From Sagittula stellata E-37 (lineage in GTDB: Bacteria; Pseudomonadota; Alphaproteobacteria; Rhodobacterales; Rhodobacteraceae): 64,000 nucleotides of DNA. Shown here piece by piece: positions 9,425-20,143 of the stretch. Numbering within the stretch: the stretch's first letter is position 1; every line of letters begins with the position of its first letter. The position numbers were made by a program, and so were the translations under genes. The notes beneath the pieces are model-generated. The model saw only the letters and a program-made list of their open reading frames with translations, was not told the DNA's origin and ran no database searches. The stretch lies in NCBI RefSeq assembly GCF_039724765.1, contig NZ_CP155729.1, positions 62,001 through 126,000 of the forward strand. Reading direction: 5' to 3'.

Positions 9425-9784
9425 GATCTGCGCCTCCGGACTGTGCTGCGCTGTCCTGTAGCAGAGCCGGAGCGCGATGTGGAGAGCGCGCAGGTCAATG
9501 CAGCGTGCGGAGGCTTAACCCAGCCCGGTTAACGCTTCGTTATGGTGAGTCCCGGCCGGTTCAGGGGGTCGAACCGGCCGGTTGTTAACCATACCTGCCA
9601 CCCGCGAATCGGGATTTCGGCGCCTCTTGCCGGTTTCGGGCATATTCCTGCCCGGCGGTCGCAAAGGGGTCATCACGACTGCGTGATAGGGACGCGGTCA
9701 CCGTGCTTTCGTACCGGGACGGCTGGCCCCCGGGTGTCCGCGTGCTAGGCTGCGTCCAAGTGATTTACCCTGGAGACCGATCCG
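9425..9784. other. 360-bp divergent intergenic region, gpmI / MipA-like
   Basis: No credible coding frame. The region holds a large nested dyad (9541-9593, listed separately) and must contain the gpmI promoter (minus) and the promoter of the outer-membrane protein gene (plus). I could not assign clear -35/-10 pairs. A GTTAAC palindrome occurs at 9528-9533 and again at 9584-9589. Confidence 0.6.
9541..9593. repeat. Paired palindrome element, copy 1
   Basis: Two copies of the palindrome AACCGGCCGGTT, the first with its first two bases altered (9550-9561, then 9572-9583), start exactly 22 bp apart with a 10-bp spacer. They are flanked by outer arms TATGGT (9541-9546) and ACCATA (9588-9593), so the whole can also fold as one long hairpin. 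The same two-copy arrangement with other outer arms occurs at 62045-62094. No U-tract follows, which argues against a simple terminator. Confidence 0.7.
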
Positions 9785-10519
9785 ATGACGCTGACCTACC
9801 GGCTTTCCGTTCTGGCGCTGGCCGCCTCGGCCCTGCCCGCCGCCGCGCAGGAGCGCGCGCTGACCTTCGAACTGGGCCTTGGCGTGCAGTCCGGCCCGGC
9901 CTACGAGGGGTCGGACGAATACGTTGTCGGTCCGGCACTGGGCGCGTCGGTATCCACGTTCCGCCTGCTGGGTCTGAACGTCGACAGGGGCGACGGCATG
10001 GGCTTTGGCTTCGGCCCGTCCTTCCGCTACCTCGCGGAACGCAAGGCCTCCGATTATTCCCGCCTGACCGGCATCGACGACGTGGACGCGGCCTTTGAAC
10101 TGGGTGGCCGGGTGTCCTACCGCTGGCCCACGGTGGAGGTCTGGGGCGCGGTCCGCAAAGGTGTCACCGGGCACGACGGCGTGGTCGGCGACCTCGGCTC
10201 GGACGTGATCCACGACTACGGTCAGGGCACGGAGGTCCGCTTCGGCCCGCGCCTGTCGTTTGCCAACGACGAATACATGGACACCTATTTCGCCGTCCCC
10301 ACCGGCGCGGCGCTGCCAGCCTATTCGGCGGACGGCGGTCTGTACACGGCGGGGCTGGAGTTCACCGTGCGGCACGACTTCTCCGAAGCCTGGGCGGTCG
10401 AGGGCGCGCTCGGCTGGAACCGGCTGGTGGGCGACGCGGCCGATTCCCCGGTGGTGCAGGACCGAGACAGCGGATCGGTCAGCGTGAAGGTTATCCGGAC
10501 GTTCGACTGGCGGTGGTGA
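9785..10519 (+). CDS. MipA/OmpV family outer-membrane protein
   Basis: A 244-residue beta-barrel precursor: signal peptide MTLTYRLSVLALAASALPAAAQ, then alternating amphipathic strands, the family-typical GPAYEGSDEYVVGPALGASV segment, GFGPSFRYL, and a C-terminal strand ending in an aromatic (RTFDWRW), as expected for BAM-dependent insertion. Members act as scaffolds or antigens in the outer membrane, and the precise role is unknown. It stands alone, divergent from gpmI. Confidence 0.85.
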   Translation: MTLTYRLSVLALAASALPAAAQERALTFELGLGVQSGPAYEGSDEYVVGPALGASVSTFRLLGLNVDRGDGMGFGFGPSFRYLAERKASDYSRLTGIDDVDAAFELGGRVSYRWPTVEVWGAVRKGVTGHDGVVGDLGSDVIHDYGQGTEVRFGPRLSFANDEYMDTYFAVPTGAALPAYSADGGLYTAGLEFTVRHDFSEAWAVEGALGWNRLVGDAADSPVVQDRDSGSVSVKVIRTFDWRW

Positions 10520-10850
10520 GGGGCGCAGTCGTCCCGGCGAACGCGACCGGTAAACACGGCTCTTCCGGGCGCGGTCTGAAAGCCGCCTAGATAGCAAGCT
10601 GATCGCCTTGAGCAAGCCGAAGCAATCGCCATGAAGGTGTCGCCGGTGCTGCGGGGCCACCTCCATGGAGGCCCCGCTTGCATGTAAGGAAAGACTTGCC
10701 GCAAACCTTCGGACGGATGCCATGCCTTTCGACAGGCGTTGGCCAAAGTCCCAAATCGTCCGGCCAATTCCGCGCCATCACCGACGTGAAACCGCCCTCG
10801 TCCGCATGCTCAGCGGCACCGGTGACGGGTGCCCCCAAGCGTTTGCACCG
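10520..10850. other. 331-bp convergent intergenic region
   Basis: This lies between the OmpV-like gene and the 3' end of carB. The only clear structure is a hairpin at 10651-10677 (GCGGGGCC / GGCCCCGC, 11-nt loop) without a U-tract on either strand. Short open frames on both strands lack ribosome-binding sites and protein-like composition. No gene is called. Confidence 0.5.
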
Positions 10851-13800
10851 TCACCCCTGCAGCGACTTCACCACCAACTCGCCCTCTTCCCGGGCCTTCA
10901 TGGCCAGCGTTGCGGCGTGGGCGCCGGCGGCGGTGGTGAAGTAGGGGATCTTGTCGTAGAGGGCGACGGAGCGGATTTCGCGGGAATCCTCGACCGCGGC
11001 GGAGCCTTCGGTGGTGTTCAGCACCAATTGCACGCCGCCGTCCTTCATCAGGTCGACGATGTTCGGCCGGCCCTCGTAGACCTTCTTCACCGTGTCGCAG
11101 GTCAGCCCGTGCTCCGACAGGAAGGCCGCCGTGCCGCTGGTGGCGATCAGGCGGAAGCCGAGGTCGGACACGATCTGCGCCGCCTCGACCATCTCCGGGG
11201 TCTTGTCGTCGTTCTTGATCGACAGGAAGACCGCGCCTTCGGTCGGCAGGTGCGTGCCCGCGCCAAGCTGGGCCTTCAGGAAGGCGCGCGGGAAGGACTT
11301 GTCCCAGCCCATGACCTCGCCGGTCGAGCGCATCTCGGGCCCGAGGATGGTGTCCACGCCGGGGAAGCGGGCGAAGGGCAGCACCGCCTCCTTGACCGAG
11401 AACCACGGCATGTCCGGATCGGCCAGCGTCATCGGATCGGCCATCGGCACGTCGGTGTCGTAGTCTATGTCGGCGGCATAGGACGGCCGCAGCGGGAAGG
11501 CCGAGAGCTTTTCTCCGGCCATCAGGCGCGCGGCGATGGAGGCAATCGCGCTGTCCGTCGCCTTGGCCACGAAGGGCACGGTGCGGGAGGCGCGCGGGTT
11601 CACCTCGATCAGGTAGATTTCGCCGTTCTTGATCGCGAACTGCACGTTCATCAGGCCGACGACGTTGAGCGCGCGGGCCAGCGCCTCCGTCTGGCGCTTG
11701 ACCTCTTCGATCAGGTCCTTCGACAGGGAGTAGGGCGGCAGCGAGCAGGCACTGTCGCCGGAGTGCACGCCGGCCTCTTCGATGTGCTGCATGATGCCCG
11801 CGACGTGCACGTTCTCCCCGTCGCACAGCGCGTCGACGTCCAGTTCGGTCGCGCCGGAGAGGTAGCTGTCCAGCAGGACGGGGCTGTCGCCGGAAACGAC
11901 CACGGCGTCGCGGATGTAGCGCTTGAGCCCGTCCATGTCGCGGACGATCTCCATCGCGCGGCCGCCCAGCACGTAGGAGGGGCGGATCACCAGCGGGAAG
12001 CCGATCTTGGCTGCTATGGCAAAGGCCTCTTCGTCGGTGGAGGCGATGCCGTTGTTCGGCTGCTTCAGGCCCAGCTCGTTGACGAGGTTCAGGAACCGGT
12101 CGCGGTCTTCCGCCAGGTCGATGCTGTCGGGCGTGGTGCCGAGGATCGGGATGCCCGCCTCTTCCAGCGCGTTGGCGAGCTTCAGGGGCGTCTGACCGCC
12201 GAACTGGACGATCACGCCGTGCAGCGTGCCGCGTTCCTGCTCGACCCGCATGATTTCCATCACGTGCTCGAATGTCAGCGGTTCGAAGTACAACCGGTCG
12301 GAGGTGTCGTAGTCGGTCGACACGGTTTCCGGGTTGCAGTTGATCATGATCGTCTCGTAGCCCGCATCGGCCAGCGCAAAGCAGGCGTGGCAGCAGCAGT
12401 AGTCGAACTCGATCCCCTGCCCGATCCGGTTCGGACCGCCGCCCAGCACGACCACCTTCTTGCGGTCCGAGGGGCGCGCCTCGCATTCGACCTCGCCCAT
12501 CATCGGCTCTTCGTAGGTCGAATACATGTAGGGGGTCTGCGCCTCGAATTCGGCGGCGCAGGTGTCGATGCGCTTGAAAACGGCATTGACGCCGAGGTTC
12601 TGGCGGGCGCGGCGCACCTGCCCCTCGGTCCGGCCGGTCAGCTCCGCCAGACGGGCGTCGGTGAAGCCGAGCATCTTGAGCTGGCGCAGCCCGTCCTCGG
12701 TGACCGGCAGACCGTCGCGGCGCACCTCTTCCTCGGCCTCGACGATCTCGCGGATACGGTCGAGGAACCACGGGTCGTACGCGGTGACGCCCTGGATCTC
12801 GATATCCGAAAGGCCGTGGCGCATGGCCTGCGCGATGGTCCGCAGACGGTCAGGGGTGGCCTCGGACAGCGCCTTGACGACGGCCGCCTTGCCTTCGCTG
12901 CCGACCGATTCCCAATGGCCTTCCTTCAGGCCTGGAATGTCGACCTCGTTGAAGCCGGTCAGCCCGGCTTCCATCGAAGCGAGCGCTTTCTGCATGGATT
13001 CGTGGATCGTGCGGCCGATGGCCATCGCCTCGCCCACCGACTTCATCGCGGTGGTCAGCTTCGGCTCGGACCCGGGGAACTTCTCGAAGGCGAACTTCGG
13101 GATCTTGGTGACGACATAGTCGATGGTCGGCTCGAAGCTGGCGGGCGTGACCTTGGTGATGTCGTTGTCCAGCTCGTCCAGCGTGTAGCCCACGGCCAGC
13201 TTTGCGGCGATCTTGGCGATGGGGAAACCGGTGGCCTTCGACGCCAGCGCCGAGGACCGCGAGACGCGCGGGTTCATCTCGATCACCACCATGCGGCCAT
13301 TCTCGGGGTTGATCGCCCACTGCACGTTGGACCCGCCGGTCTCCACCCCGATCTCGCGCAGCACGGCGATGGAGCCGTTGCGCATGATCTGGTATTCCTT
13401 GTCGGTCAGCGTCAGCGCCGGCGCCACGGTGATGCTGTCGCCGGTGTGCACCCCCATCGGGTCGACGTTCTCGATGGAGCAGACGATGATGCAGTTGTCC
13501 GCCTTGTCGCGGACGACCTCCATCTCGAACTCCTTCCAGCCCAGCAGCGACTCGTCCACCAGGATCTGCCCCACCGGAGAGGCATCCATGCCCGAACGGC
13601 AGTAGTGGATGTAATCCTCGCGGTTGTAGGCCACGCCGCCGCCGGTGCCGCCCAGCGTATAGGCGGGACGGATAATCGCCGGCAGACCGACGTAATCCAG
13701 CGTTTCCAGCGCCTTGGAGACGCCCGCGTCCAGATCGAACTTGCCCGATGCGGTCTTGGGCGCGGTGACGATGGTGGCCTTGGGGTTTTCCAGGCCGATG

Positions 13801-14213
13801 CGGTCCATCGCCTCGCGGAACAGCTTGCGGTCCTCGGCCATCTCGATGGCCTCGCGCTTGGCACCGATCATCTCGACGCCGTATTTCTTCAGCACACCCA
13901 TCTCTTCGAGCGCGAGCGAGGTGTTCAGGCCGGTCTGCCCGCCCATTGTCGGCAGAAGCGCGTCGGGCCGCTCCTTCTCGATGATCTTGGCCACCACCTC
14001 CGGCGTGATCGGCTCGATGTAGGTGGCGTCCGCCAGCCCCGGGTCGGTCATGATCGTCGCCGGGTTGGAGTTCACCAGGATCACCCGGTATCCCTCTTCG
14101 CGCAACGCCTTGCAGGCCTGTGCGCCGGAGTAGTCGAACTCGCAGGCCTGTCCGATGACGATGGGTCCGGCGCCGATGATCATGATGGATTTGATATCGG
14201 TACGTCTGGGCAT
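10851..14213 (-). CDS. carB: Carbamoyl-phosphate synthase large subunit
   Basis: 1120 residues. With the small glutaminase subunit (CarA, not in the window) it makes carbamoyl phosphate from glutamine-derived ammonia, bicarbonate and 2 ATP, feeding pyrimidine and arginine synthesis. The two homologous ATP-grasp halves are evident: [20 protein letters not shown] at the N-terminus and [20 protein letters not shown] midway. An oligomerisation domain lies between them, and a C-terminal MGS-like allosteric domain follows ([17 protein letters not shown]). I chose the ATG at 14213 ([14 protein letters not shown]); upstream in-frame sequence is not family-like. Confidence 0.97.
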   Translation of the reverse strand: MPRRTDIKSIMIIGAGPIVIGQACEFDYSGAQACKALREEGYRVILVNSNPATIMTDPGLADATYIEPITPEVVAKIIEKERPDALLPTMGGQTGLNTSLALEEMGVLKKYGVEMIGAKREAIEMAEDRKLFREAMDRIGLENPKATIVTAPKTASGKFDLDAGVSKALETLDYVGLPAIIRPAYTLGGTGGGVAYNREDYIHYCRSGMDASPVGQILVDESLLGWKEFEMEVVRDKADNCIIVCSIENVDPMGVHTGDSITVAPALTLTDKEYQIMRNGSIAVLREIGVETGGSNVQWAINPENGRMVVIEMNPRVSRSSALASKATGFPIAKIAAKLAVGYTLDELDNDITKVTPASFEPTIDYVVTKIPKFAFEKFPGSEPKLTTAMKSVGEAMAIGRTIHESMQKALASMEAGLTGFNEVDIPGLKEGHWESVGSEGKAAVVKALSEATPDRLRTIAQAMRHGLSDIEIQGVTAYDPWFLDRIREIVEAEEEVRRDGLPVTEDGLRQLKMLGFTDARLAELTGRTEGQVRRARQNLGVNAVFKRIDTCAAEFEAQTPYMYSTYEEPMMGEVECEARPSDRKKVVVLGGGPNRIGQGIEFDYCCCHACFALADAGYETIMINCNPETVSTDYDTSDRLYFEPLTFEHVMEIMRVEQERGTLHGVIVQFGGQTPLKLANALEEAGIPILGTTPDSIDLAEDRDRFLNLVNELGLKQPNNGIASTDEEAFAIAAKIGFPLVIRPSYVLGGRAMEIVRDMDGLKRYIRDAVVVSGDSPVLLDSYLSGATELDVDALCDGENVHVAGIMQHIEEAGVHSGDSACSLPPYSLSKDLIEEVKRQTEALARALNVVGLMNVQFAIKNGEIYLIEVNPRASRTVPFVAKATDSAIASIAARLMAGEKLSAFPLRPSYAADIDYDTDVPMADPMTLADPDMPWFSVKEAVLPFARFPGVDTILGPEMRSTGEVMGWDKSFPRAFLKAQLGAGTHLPTEGAVFLSIKNDDKTPEMVEAAQIVSDLGFRLIATSGTAAFLSEHGLTCDTVKKVYEGRPNIVDLMKDGGVQLVLNTTEGSAAVEDSREIRSVALYDKIPYFTTAAGAHAATLAMKAREEGELVVKSLQG

Positions 14214-14386
14214 GGAAGACCTCGTCTGGCGGCGTGTTTCAGCGGGGCATGGACTCGCCTGTCCGGCCCGCAAATTGTGGCGGGTTATAGACAGGCGCCG
14301 CGCGGGTTCAACCCCCAAGCTGACGCAATGAGAGCCAAGCCGCCAAACAGCCCGAAAGGGGCACGGGGCACACGACGCGCCCCCTC

Positions 14387-14409
14387 CTTCATCTTGGCGA
14401 TAAATACCT
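14387..14409. repeat. Intergenic motif (CTTCATCTTGGC...AATACCT), copy 1 of 4
   Basis: A 23-bp motif that reads CTTCATCTTGGC, then GATA, then AATACCT on the plus strand. On the minus strand a CCTCC-ggcg-GGAGG hairpin immediately precedes it (TATTTAT follows the stem), 51 bp after the cfa stop, so it may act as the cfa terminator. Matching copies occur at 52196, 53883 and 58673, all in the same orientation. Confidence 0.75.
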
Positions 14410-14459
14410 CCCCGCCGGAGGCGTCCCGCACCCGCCGCCCGCGCACCGCCGCGTCGGGC

Positions 14460-15686
14460 TCACTCCGCGGCCAGGCGGTGCTCCTCCGCCTCGGGCACAT
14501 AAAGATAGTCGCGGGTGATCGGCACCGCGTCCATGCGCTTTGCCAATTGCCATTGCTGGACGTGCAGCGTGCCGATGCGGAAGGACACCTCCATCGAGGT
14601 CAGGTAGAAACGGAACATGCGCACGAACCGCGTATCGAACATCGCCTCGATCCGGTCGGCCTGCGCATCGAGCCGCTCGCGCCAGGCGTGAAGCGTCTTC
14701 GCGTAATGCAGGCGCAGCGCCTCGTCGTCGGACTGGAAGAGCCAGGCCTTCTCGATCGCGCCATAAACTTCGGAGGCGGAGGGCGCATAGCTGCCCGGGA
14801 AGATATAGCGGTCGATCCAGGGGTTGTTGGCGCGCGGCGGCCCGGATTTCACGATGGAATGGATCAGCGCGATGCCGTCCGCGCCCATCAGGTCCGCGAC
14901 CTTGGCGAAATACTCGTCGAAATGCGGCGCGCCCACGTGTTCCAGCATCCCCACCGACACCACCCGGTCGAAGGTCTCGTCCAGCTTGCGGTAGTCCAGC
15001 AGGCGGAAATCGGTCACGTCCTCCAGCCCTTCGGCACGGGCGCGGGCCTGCGCGGTGGCAAGCTGGTTCTCCGACAGGGTCACACCGGTCACCCGGGCGC
15101 CGTGGTCGCGCGCCAGCGTCAGCCCCAGCCCACCCCAGCCGCAGCCGATGTCCAGCACGCGCATCCCCGGCTCGATCCTCAGCTTCGCGGCGATATGCGC
15201 CTTCTTGGCGTCCTGCGCCTCGTCCAGGGTCATGTCGGGCCGCGGCCAGTAGGCGCAGGAATACTGCATGTCTCGGTCGAGGAAGAGCGCGTAGAGATCG
15301 TCGGAGATGTCGTAGTGATGCGCCACGTTCCGCTTCGACTTGAGCGGGTTGTTGCGCTGGATGACGCCGCGCAGCGCGGTCCGGGCCTTCAGCGCGCCCA
15401 TGTACCACCCCGGCATCCGGTTGTAGCTTTCGTTTTCCAGCAGAAGCGTCATGAAGCCGGTCAGGTCGTCCCCGTCGATGCGGAGCGTGCCGTCCATGTA
15501 GCACTCTCCCAGCGCCAGCGCCGGTTGCGCGACAAGCCGCCTGATCGACTCGTCTGACGTAATGTGGACGAGGATCTCGGGGCTGCCCTGTCCGTAGGTG
15601 CCGGTCTGGTCATCCGGTCCGGTGACGCGAAGCCTGCCCCTGAGGATCATCCGTTTCAGCATTCGGTCGAGTACGGTCCACCACAT
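14460..15686 (-). CDS. cfa: Cyclopropane-fatty-acyl-phospholipid synthase family methyltransferase
   Basis: 408 residues. It transfers a methyl(ene) group from S-adenosylmethionine to unsaturated acyl chains of membrane phospholipids. The SAM site is VLDIGCGWGGLGL; NVAHHYDISDDLYALFLD and SVGMLEHVG are characteristic of the Cfa family. I chose the ATG at 15686 (MWWTVLDRMLKRM) because it follows a GGGGG ribosome-binding stretch; a longer frame to 15845 would overlap the divergent aspS start. Some family members make methyl-branched rather than cyclopropane acids, so the exact product is open. Confidence 0.9.
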   Translation of the reverse strand: MWWTVLDRMLKRMILRGRLRVTGPDDQTGTYGQGSPEILVHITSDESIRRLVAQPALALGECYMDGTLRIDGDDLTGFMTLLLENESYNRMPGWYMGALKARTALRGVIQRNNPLKSKRNVAHHYDISDDLYALFLDRDMQYSCAYWPRPDMTLDEAQDAKKAHIAAKLRIEPGMRVLDIGCGWGGLGLTLARDHGARVTGVTLSENQLATAQARARAEGLEDVTDFRLLDYRKLDETFDRVVSVGMLEHVGAPHFDEYFAKVADLMGADGIALIHSIVKSGPPRANNPWIDRYIFPGSYAPSASEVYGAIEKAWLFQSDDEALRLHYAKTLHAWRERLDAQADRIEAMFDTRFVRMFRFYLTSMEVSFRIGTLHVQQWQLAKRMDAVPITRDYLYVPEAEEHRLAAE

Positions 15687-15778
15687 CGTATACCCCCATA
15701 CGTTTGCCAGAAGACTGCTTTCCCAAACGTTCACCTTCGTTAATGGTTCCCTTCGGTCCAGCGTTTTTTGCGCCGCTC

Positions 15779-15807
15779 TTGACTTCCCGGGGCTGGAACG
15801 GTGTATC
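15779..15807 (+). promoter_or_regulatory. Sigma-70-type promoter of aspS
   Basis: TTGACT (15779-15784), 17 bp, TGTATC (15802-15807), predicted start near 15814. This is followed by a GAGGGGAG ribosome-binding site before the ATG at 15844. It is a good housekeeping match with ideal spacing. Confidence 0.65.
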
Positions 15808-15843
15808 GGCGCCTGATCTAGCCGCTTTTTGAGGGGAGCCGTC

Positions 15844-17625
<1,782 letters not shown>

Positions 17626-17659
17626 TCCCGGCCTCCGGCAATCGGGTTCGAGAACGAAG

Positions 17660-17695
17660 AAAGGGTGCCCCCGCAAGGGCACCCTTTCGTCTTTT
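17660..17695 (+). terminator. Intrinsic terminator of aspS
   Basis: A perfect 11-bp stem AAAGGGTGCCC / GGGCACCCTTT with a 6-nt loop, followed by CGTCTTTT. It starts 35 bp after the aspS stop. Confidence 0.9.
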
Positions 17696-17771
17696 ATGGA
17701 GAGAGAGTGAGAGAGTAGTGCCGGTGGTTCCCCAGACCCGGCCGCCAGCAAAACGCTGAGGGCCCCGGCTG

Positions 17772-18075
17772 TATAATTGGGGACTGCGACCTGCCCACCC
17801 AGTTGAAGCACATCTGGCCGCAGTCCCCGTGGCTTGTCGGTCCGACGGCGTTCGCGGCAGATGCCACAGACGCGTCCGATCCGAACTCCGCTGCATGTCG
17901 TTTTTCAGGTGCCCTTGGTCCGCCCCCGGACCTGTGGCACCTGCGGCGTCACACCAAGCGTGAGGCCGCGTGTCGTTCGTGAGTGGTGCCCCGGGACTGA
18001 CCTTCCGCCAGTCGCCGGGATGTCTGTATAGTCTGTGTGGTCTTCCGTGACGGCCTTGCGTCCGATCCGTGCCAA
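17772..18075 (+). ncRNA. Candidate structured RNA region (several successive stem-loops)
   Basis: This is the main content of the 476-bp gene-free stretch 17626-18101. A perfect TATAAT (17772-17777, no convincing -35) is followed at once by a 10-bp perfect stem GGGGACTGCG / CGCAGTCCCC (17779-17828), an adjacent GTGGC/GCCAC stem (17829-17867), a nested hairpin CAGGTGCC..GGTCCG/CGGACC..GGCACCTG (17906-17943), and a long helix GCGTGAGGCCG pairing with CGGCCTTGCGT around an open bubble and a CCCGGGACTG/CAGTCgCCGGG terminal stem (about 17959-18060). The last part has the overall shape of 6S RNA, but I cannot confirm that family. It could also be a set of unrelated hairpins. Confidence 0.3.
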
Positions 18076-18101
18076 CCCCCGTTGCACGTCCCGTCAGTTC
18101 G

Positions 18102-18338
18102 TCAGCGCAGGCCGCTGCCCGGCGCCAGCATTTGCGGGTCGAGCATCAGGACGGCCAGAACAATGGCCAGAGTCGCGGTGGTCACGAGTGCGAAGCGCAT
18201 CTTGTCGTTGCAGCATTCCGCGGCTTCCATGCCATGCTTCTGCGCAAGGGTTCTCTTGATAAAGCACTTCAGGGTGAAGAGCGGCAGCATCAGCGCCAGA
18301 ATTGCCCCAGAAACCAAAAGCGCGACTTGAGTTGCCAT
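18102..18338 (-). CDS. Small two-helix membrane protein, unknown function
   Basis: 78 residues with two predicted membrane helices (VALLVSGAILALMLPLFTL and FALVTTATLAIVLAVLML) joined by a charged loop containing a Cys pair (ECCNDK). The start is supported by GGAG 8-9 bp upstream of the ATG. An AT-rich promoter-like stretch upstream contains a perfect TTACAAT-N5-ATTGTAA dyad, suggesting dedicated regulation. It lies downstream of the hemerythrin gene on the same strand, separated by 134 bp. I do not recognise the family. Confidence 0.6.
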   Translation of the reverse strand: MATQVALLVSGAILALMLPLFTLKCFIKRTLAQKHGMEAAECCNDKMRFALVTTATLAIVLAVLMLDPQMLAPGSGLR

Positions 18339-18363
18339 CCTCTAACTCCGTCTGCGGTTGTAT

Positions 18364-18382
18364 TTACAATTAGAGATTGTAA
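18364..18382. promoter_or_regulatory. TTACAAT-N5-ATTGTAA dyad upstream of the small membrane protein gene
   Basis: Perfect 7-bp inverted arms 26-44 bp upstream of the start codon at 18338, in AT-rich DNA that could hold a promoter (TTGCCT...TAAATA, minus strand, overlapping the dyad). It is probably an operator; the cognate regulator is not identifiable. Confidence 0.5.
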
Positions 18383-18472
18383 GGCAAATGTGGCGCGATT
18401 GCGGCAAAAGGGTGCAGAATCTACGGTTTATTAACTTTTGTATATCCCGCACCCCAAACGTATAGGTTTCGC

Positions 18473-18949
18473 TCAGTCTTCGAGGGAATCTTCCCGTTTC
18501 TCGTCGATCAGACCGGCCTCTTCCTGCTTCCGACGAAGGAAGCGCTCGCCGTATCCCTTGATCTCCGAATCGTCGATAACCTCTTTTGCACGCGAGAAAA
18601 CTTCGTCTTCTTCCTCATCGACGTGGTGTTCGTAGTCGTGCCGGAGGGTCTTGAACCTGGTCAGCCAGCCAGAGGAGGACATGTCCGTCTCGTTGAGCTC
18701 TTCCATCAGGTCGTCAAGCTGCTGGTGCTCGTGGACGGAGTGCCGTGCCGCGTCCTGACCCCAGGTCTTGGAGATCAGCTTGGAGTAGAACGTCTCTTCT
18801 TCCGCCGCCGCGTGCGCTTTCACGTCGTGGTAGAATTCGTCCCATGCCGCCTTGCGCGTGTCCGACGCGCCTGACGTGTCGGAGATCGTCTCCAGCAACG
18901 CCCGGTGCCTGTCGTGGTCGGACTTGATGGCGGTGTAGATGTCGGTCAT
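18473..18949 (-). CDS. Hemerythrin HHE-domain protein
   Basis: 158 residues forming a four-helix bundle with the ligands expected for a carboxylate-bridged di-iron site: IKSDHDRHR, FYHDVKAHAAAEEETFY, HSVHEHQQLDDL and RHDYEHHVDEEEDEVF. Such proteins bind O2, NO or iron, or protect against oxidative or nitrosative stress. The acidic composition and solubility are typical. It stands alone apart from a small membrane protein gene downstream. Confidence 0.88.
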   Translation of the reverse strand: MTDIYTAIKSDHDRHRALLETISDTSGASDTRKAAWDEFYHDVKAHAAAEEETFYSKLISKTWGQDAARHSVHEHQQLDDLMEELNETDMSSSGWLTRFKTLRHDYEHHVDEEEDEVFSRAKEVIDDSEIKGYGERFLRRKQEEAGLIDEKREDSLED

Positions 18950-19223
18950 TTCGCTCCCCTAACTGTTGTCACTCTTTTGTGCCGCGGCTCATTCGCGCGT
19001 TTTCGCGTTGAGAACGCACAACCCCGCGCCGGGTTCCGGACACGCAGGCGAATTCGCGCGCTGGGCAGGAAGCACGGCGGACCGCCCGTCCGCGCAAGCG
19101 GATGCGCGGTCGTGACGGCAGGTCCGGTTCGGACGTGGGGCAAACGGGTTTCCCCGGGCGCGGCATGCGCACCGCCCCGGGGGCTTTTCAGCTTGTCAGG
19201 TCGTCGGGGGAACGCCTGTGGGC

Positions 19224-19940
19224 CTACATCGCCAGCCGGTCGGTCAGCCGGTCCTGCACAAGCGCGGTCACGCGGGCGAGGCTGGATTGCATCGGCCGCC
19301 CGGATCGGCGGGCATCGGCCAGATCCTCTGCCGCGCTTTGCAGCGCGCGATCCCCGGCACTGCGCGCCACGCCGGTCAGGAACTGCGTGACATAGCGCAG
19401 GGAGCGTTCGTCGTCGCGGTCGTCCAGCACGTCGGCGGCATGGGCCATGTCGTCGCGGTAGGCCAGCGGGTCGGGCAGGATCGGGTCGTCGATCACCGGG
19501 CGCGGCCCGGTCGGCTGCCGTTCGGGCGGCAGGGCGGACAGGACGGCGGTCTGGAACGCCGTGACGGAGGCGATGGGTTTCGACAGGAAGCCGTCGGCCC
19601 CGGCAGCAAGCGCCACCTCCTCCGCAAAGCTGTCGCCGGAGGTCCCGAGCAGCACATCCACCCGCGGGCAGGCGATGGAAAGTTCCGAGATCAGCTCGGC
19701 CCCCGATCCGTCGGGCAGGCCGAGGTCGATGATGACCACGCTGGGACGGTAGACCTGCAGGTGCCGGCGCGCGGACTTCAGGCAGTCGGCGCGGCGGATG
19801 CGGGCGCCGGAGCGCAGGCACAGGAGCCGCATGGCATCGCAGGCAAAGCGGCTGTCCTCGACCACGAGGATGGTGAGCCCCAGCAGGGGCCGGGCGGCTG
19901 TGGGCCGCATGTGCGCGGCGAGGTGATCGTTGCGGTCCAT
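19224..19940 (-). CDS. Stand-alone receiver-domain (response regulator-like) protein
   Basis: 238 residues. A CheY-like receiver spans about 21-140, with the acidic pair VVEDS, the phospho-acceptor in VVIIDLGLPDGSG (D72), T/S100-101 and K121 in FLSKPI. The C-terminal ~100 residues are mostly alpha-helical (SLRYVTQFLTGVARSAGDRALQSAAEDLADA), without a DNA-binding or enzymatic motif I recognise. A strong GGAGGG ribosome-binding site precedes the ATG at 19940. No partner kinase is nearby. It may act by protein interaction. Confidence 0.8.
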   Translation of the reverse strand: MDRNDHLAAHMRPTAARPLLGLTILVVEDSRFACDAMRLLCLRSGARIRRADCLKSARRHLQVYRPSVVIIDLGLPDGSGAELISELSIACPRVDVLLGTSGDSFAEEVALAAGADGFLSKPIASVTAFQTAVLSALPPERQPTGPRPVIDDPILPDPLAYRDDMAHAADVLDDRDDERSLRYVTQFLTGVARSAGDRALQSAAEDLADARRSGRPMQSSLARVTALVQDRLTDRLAM

Positions 19941-20143
19941 TTGTCCCTCCGGGTTCCGAGTCGCCGATCATGATGCCGTCCGGCTGGTGAATAAGCGGTT
20001 AAGCAAGGTTTCGCGGGCTGTGCGGGCCTGCGCCCCTACCGGCGCCTGCGGGGTGGCGCCTGTTGTCGCGGTCCGCGTGCCGCCGCTTGTCTTGCGTGGG
20101 TCCGCGCAGGCATAAGACGGCAACCCAAGACAGGAGTTCAGGA

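Noticed and set aside
9515..9533. CtrA binding site (TTAA-N7-TTAA)
   Set aside because: The two TTAA halves are 10 bp apart, not 7.
10587..10838. 83-codon minus-strand frame in the gap after the OmpV-like gene
   Set aside because: No ribosome-binding site, composition not protein-like, overlaps a hairpin.
10665..15557. A 1630-codon open frame on the plus strand
   Set aside because: It is antisense to carB and cfa, whose products are clear full-length families; its translation is His/Arg/Gly-rich low-information sequence typical of shadow frames in GC-rich DNA.
17772..17867. Permuted tmRNA or RNase P RNA
   Set aside because: No tag-peptide codons, no conserved tmRNA T-arm, and no RNase P core motifs were found.
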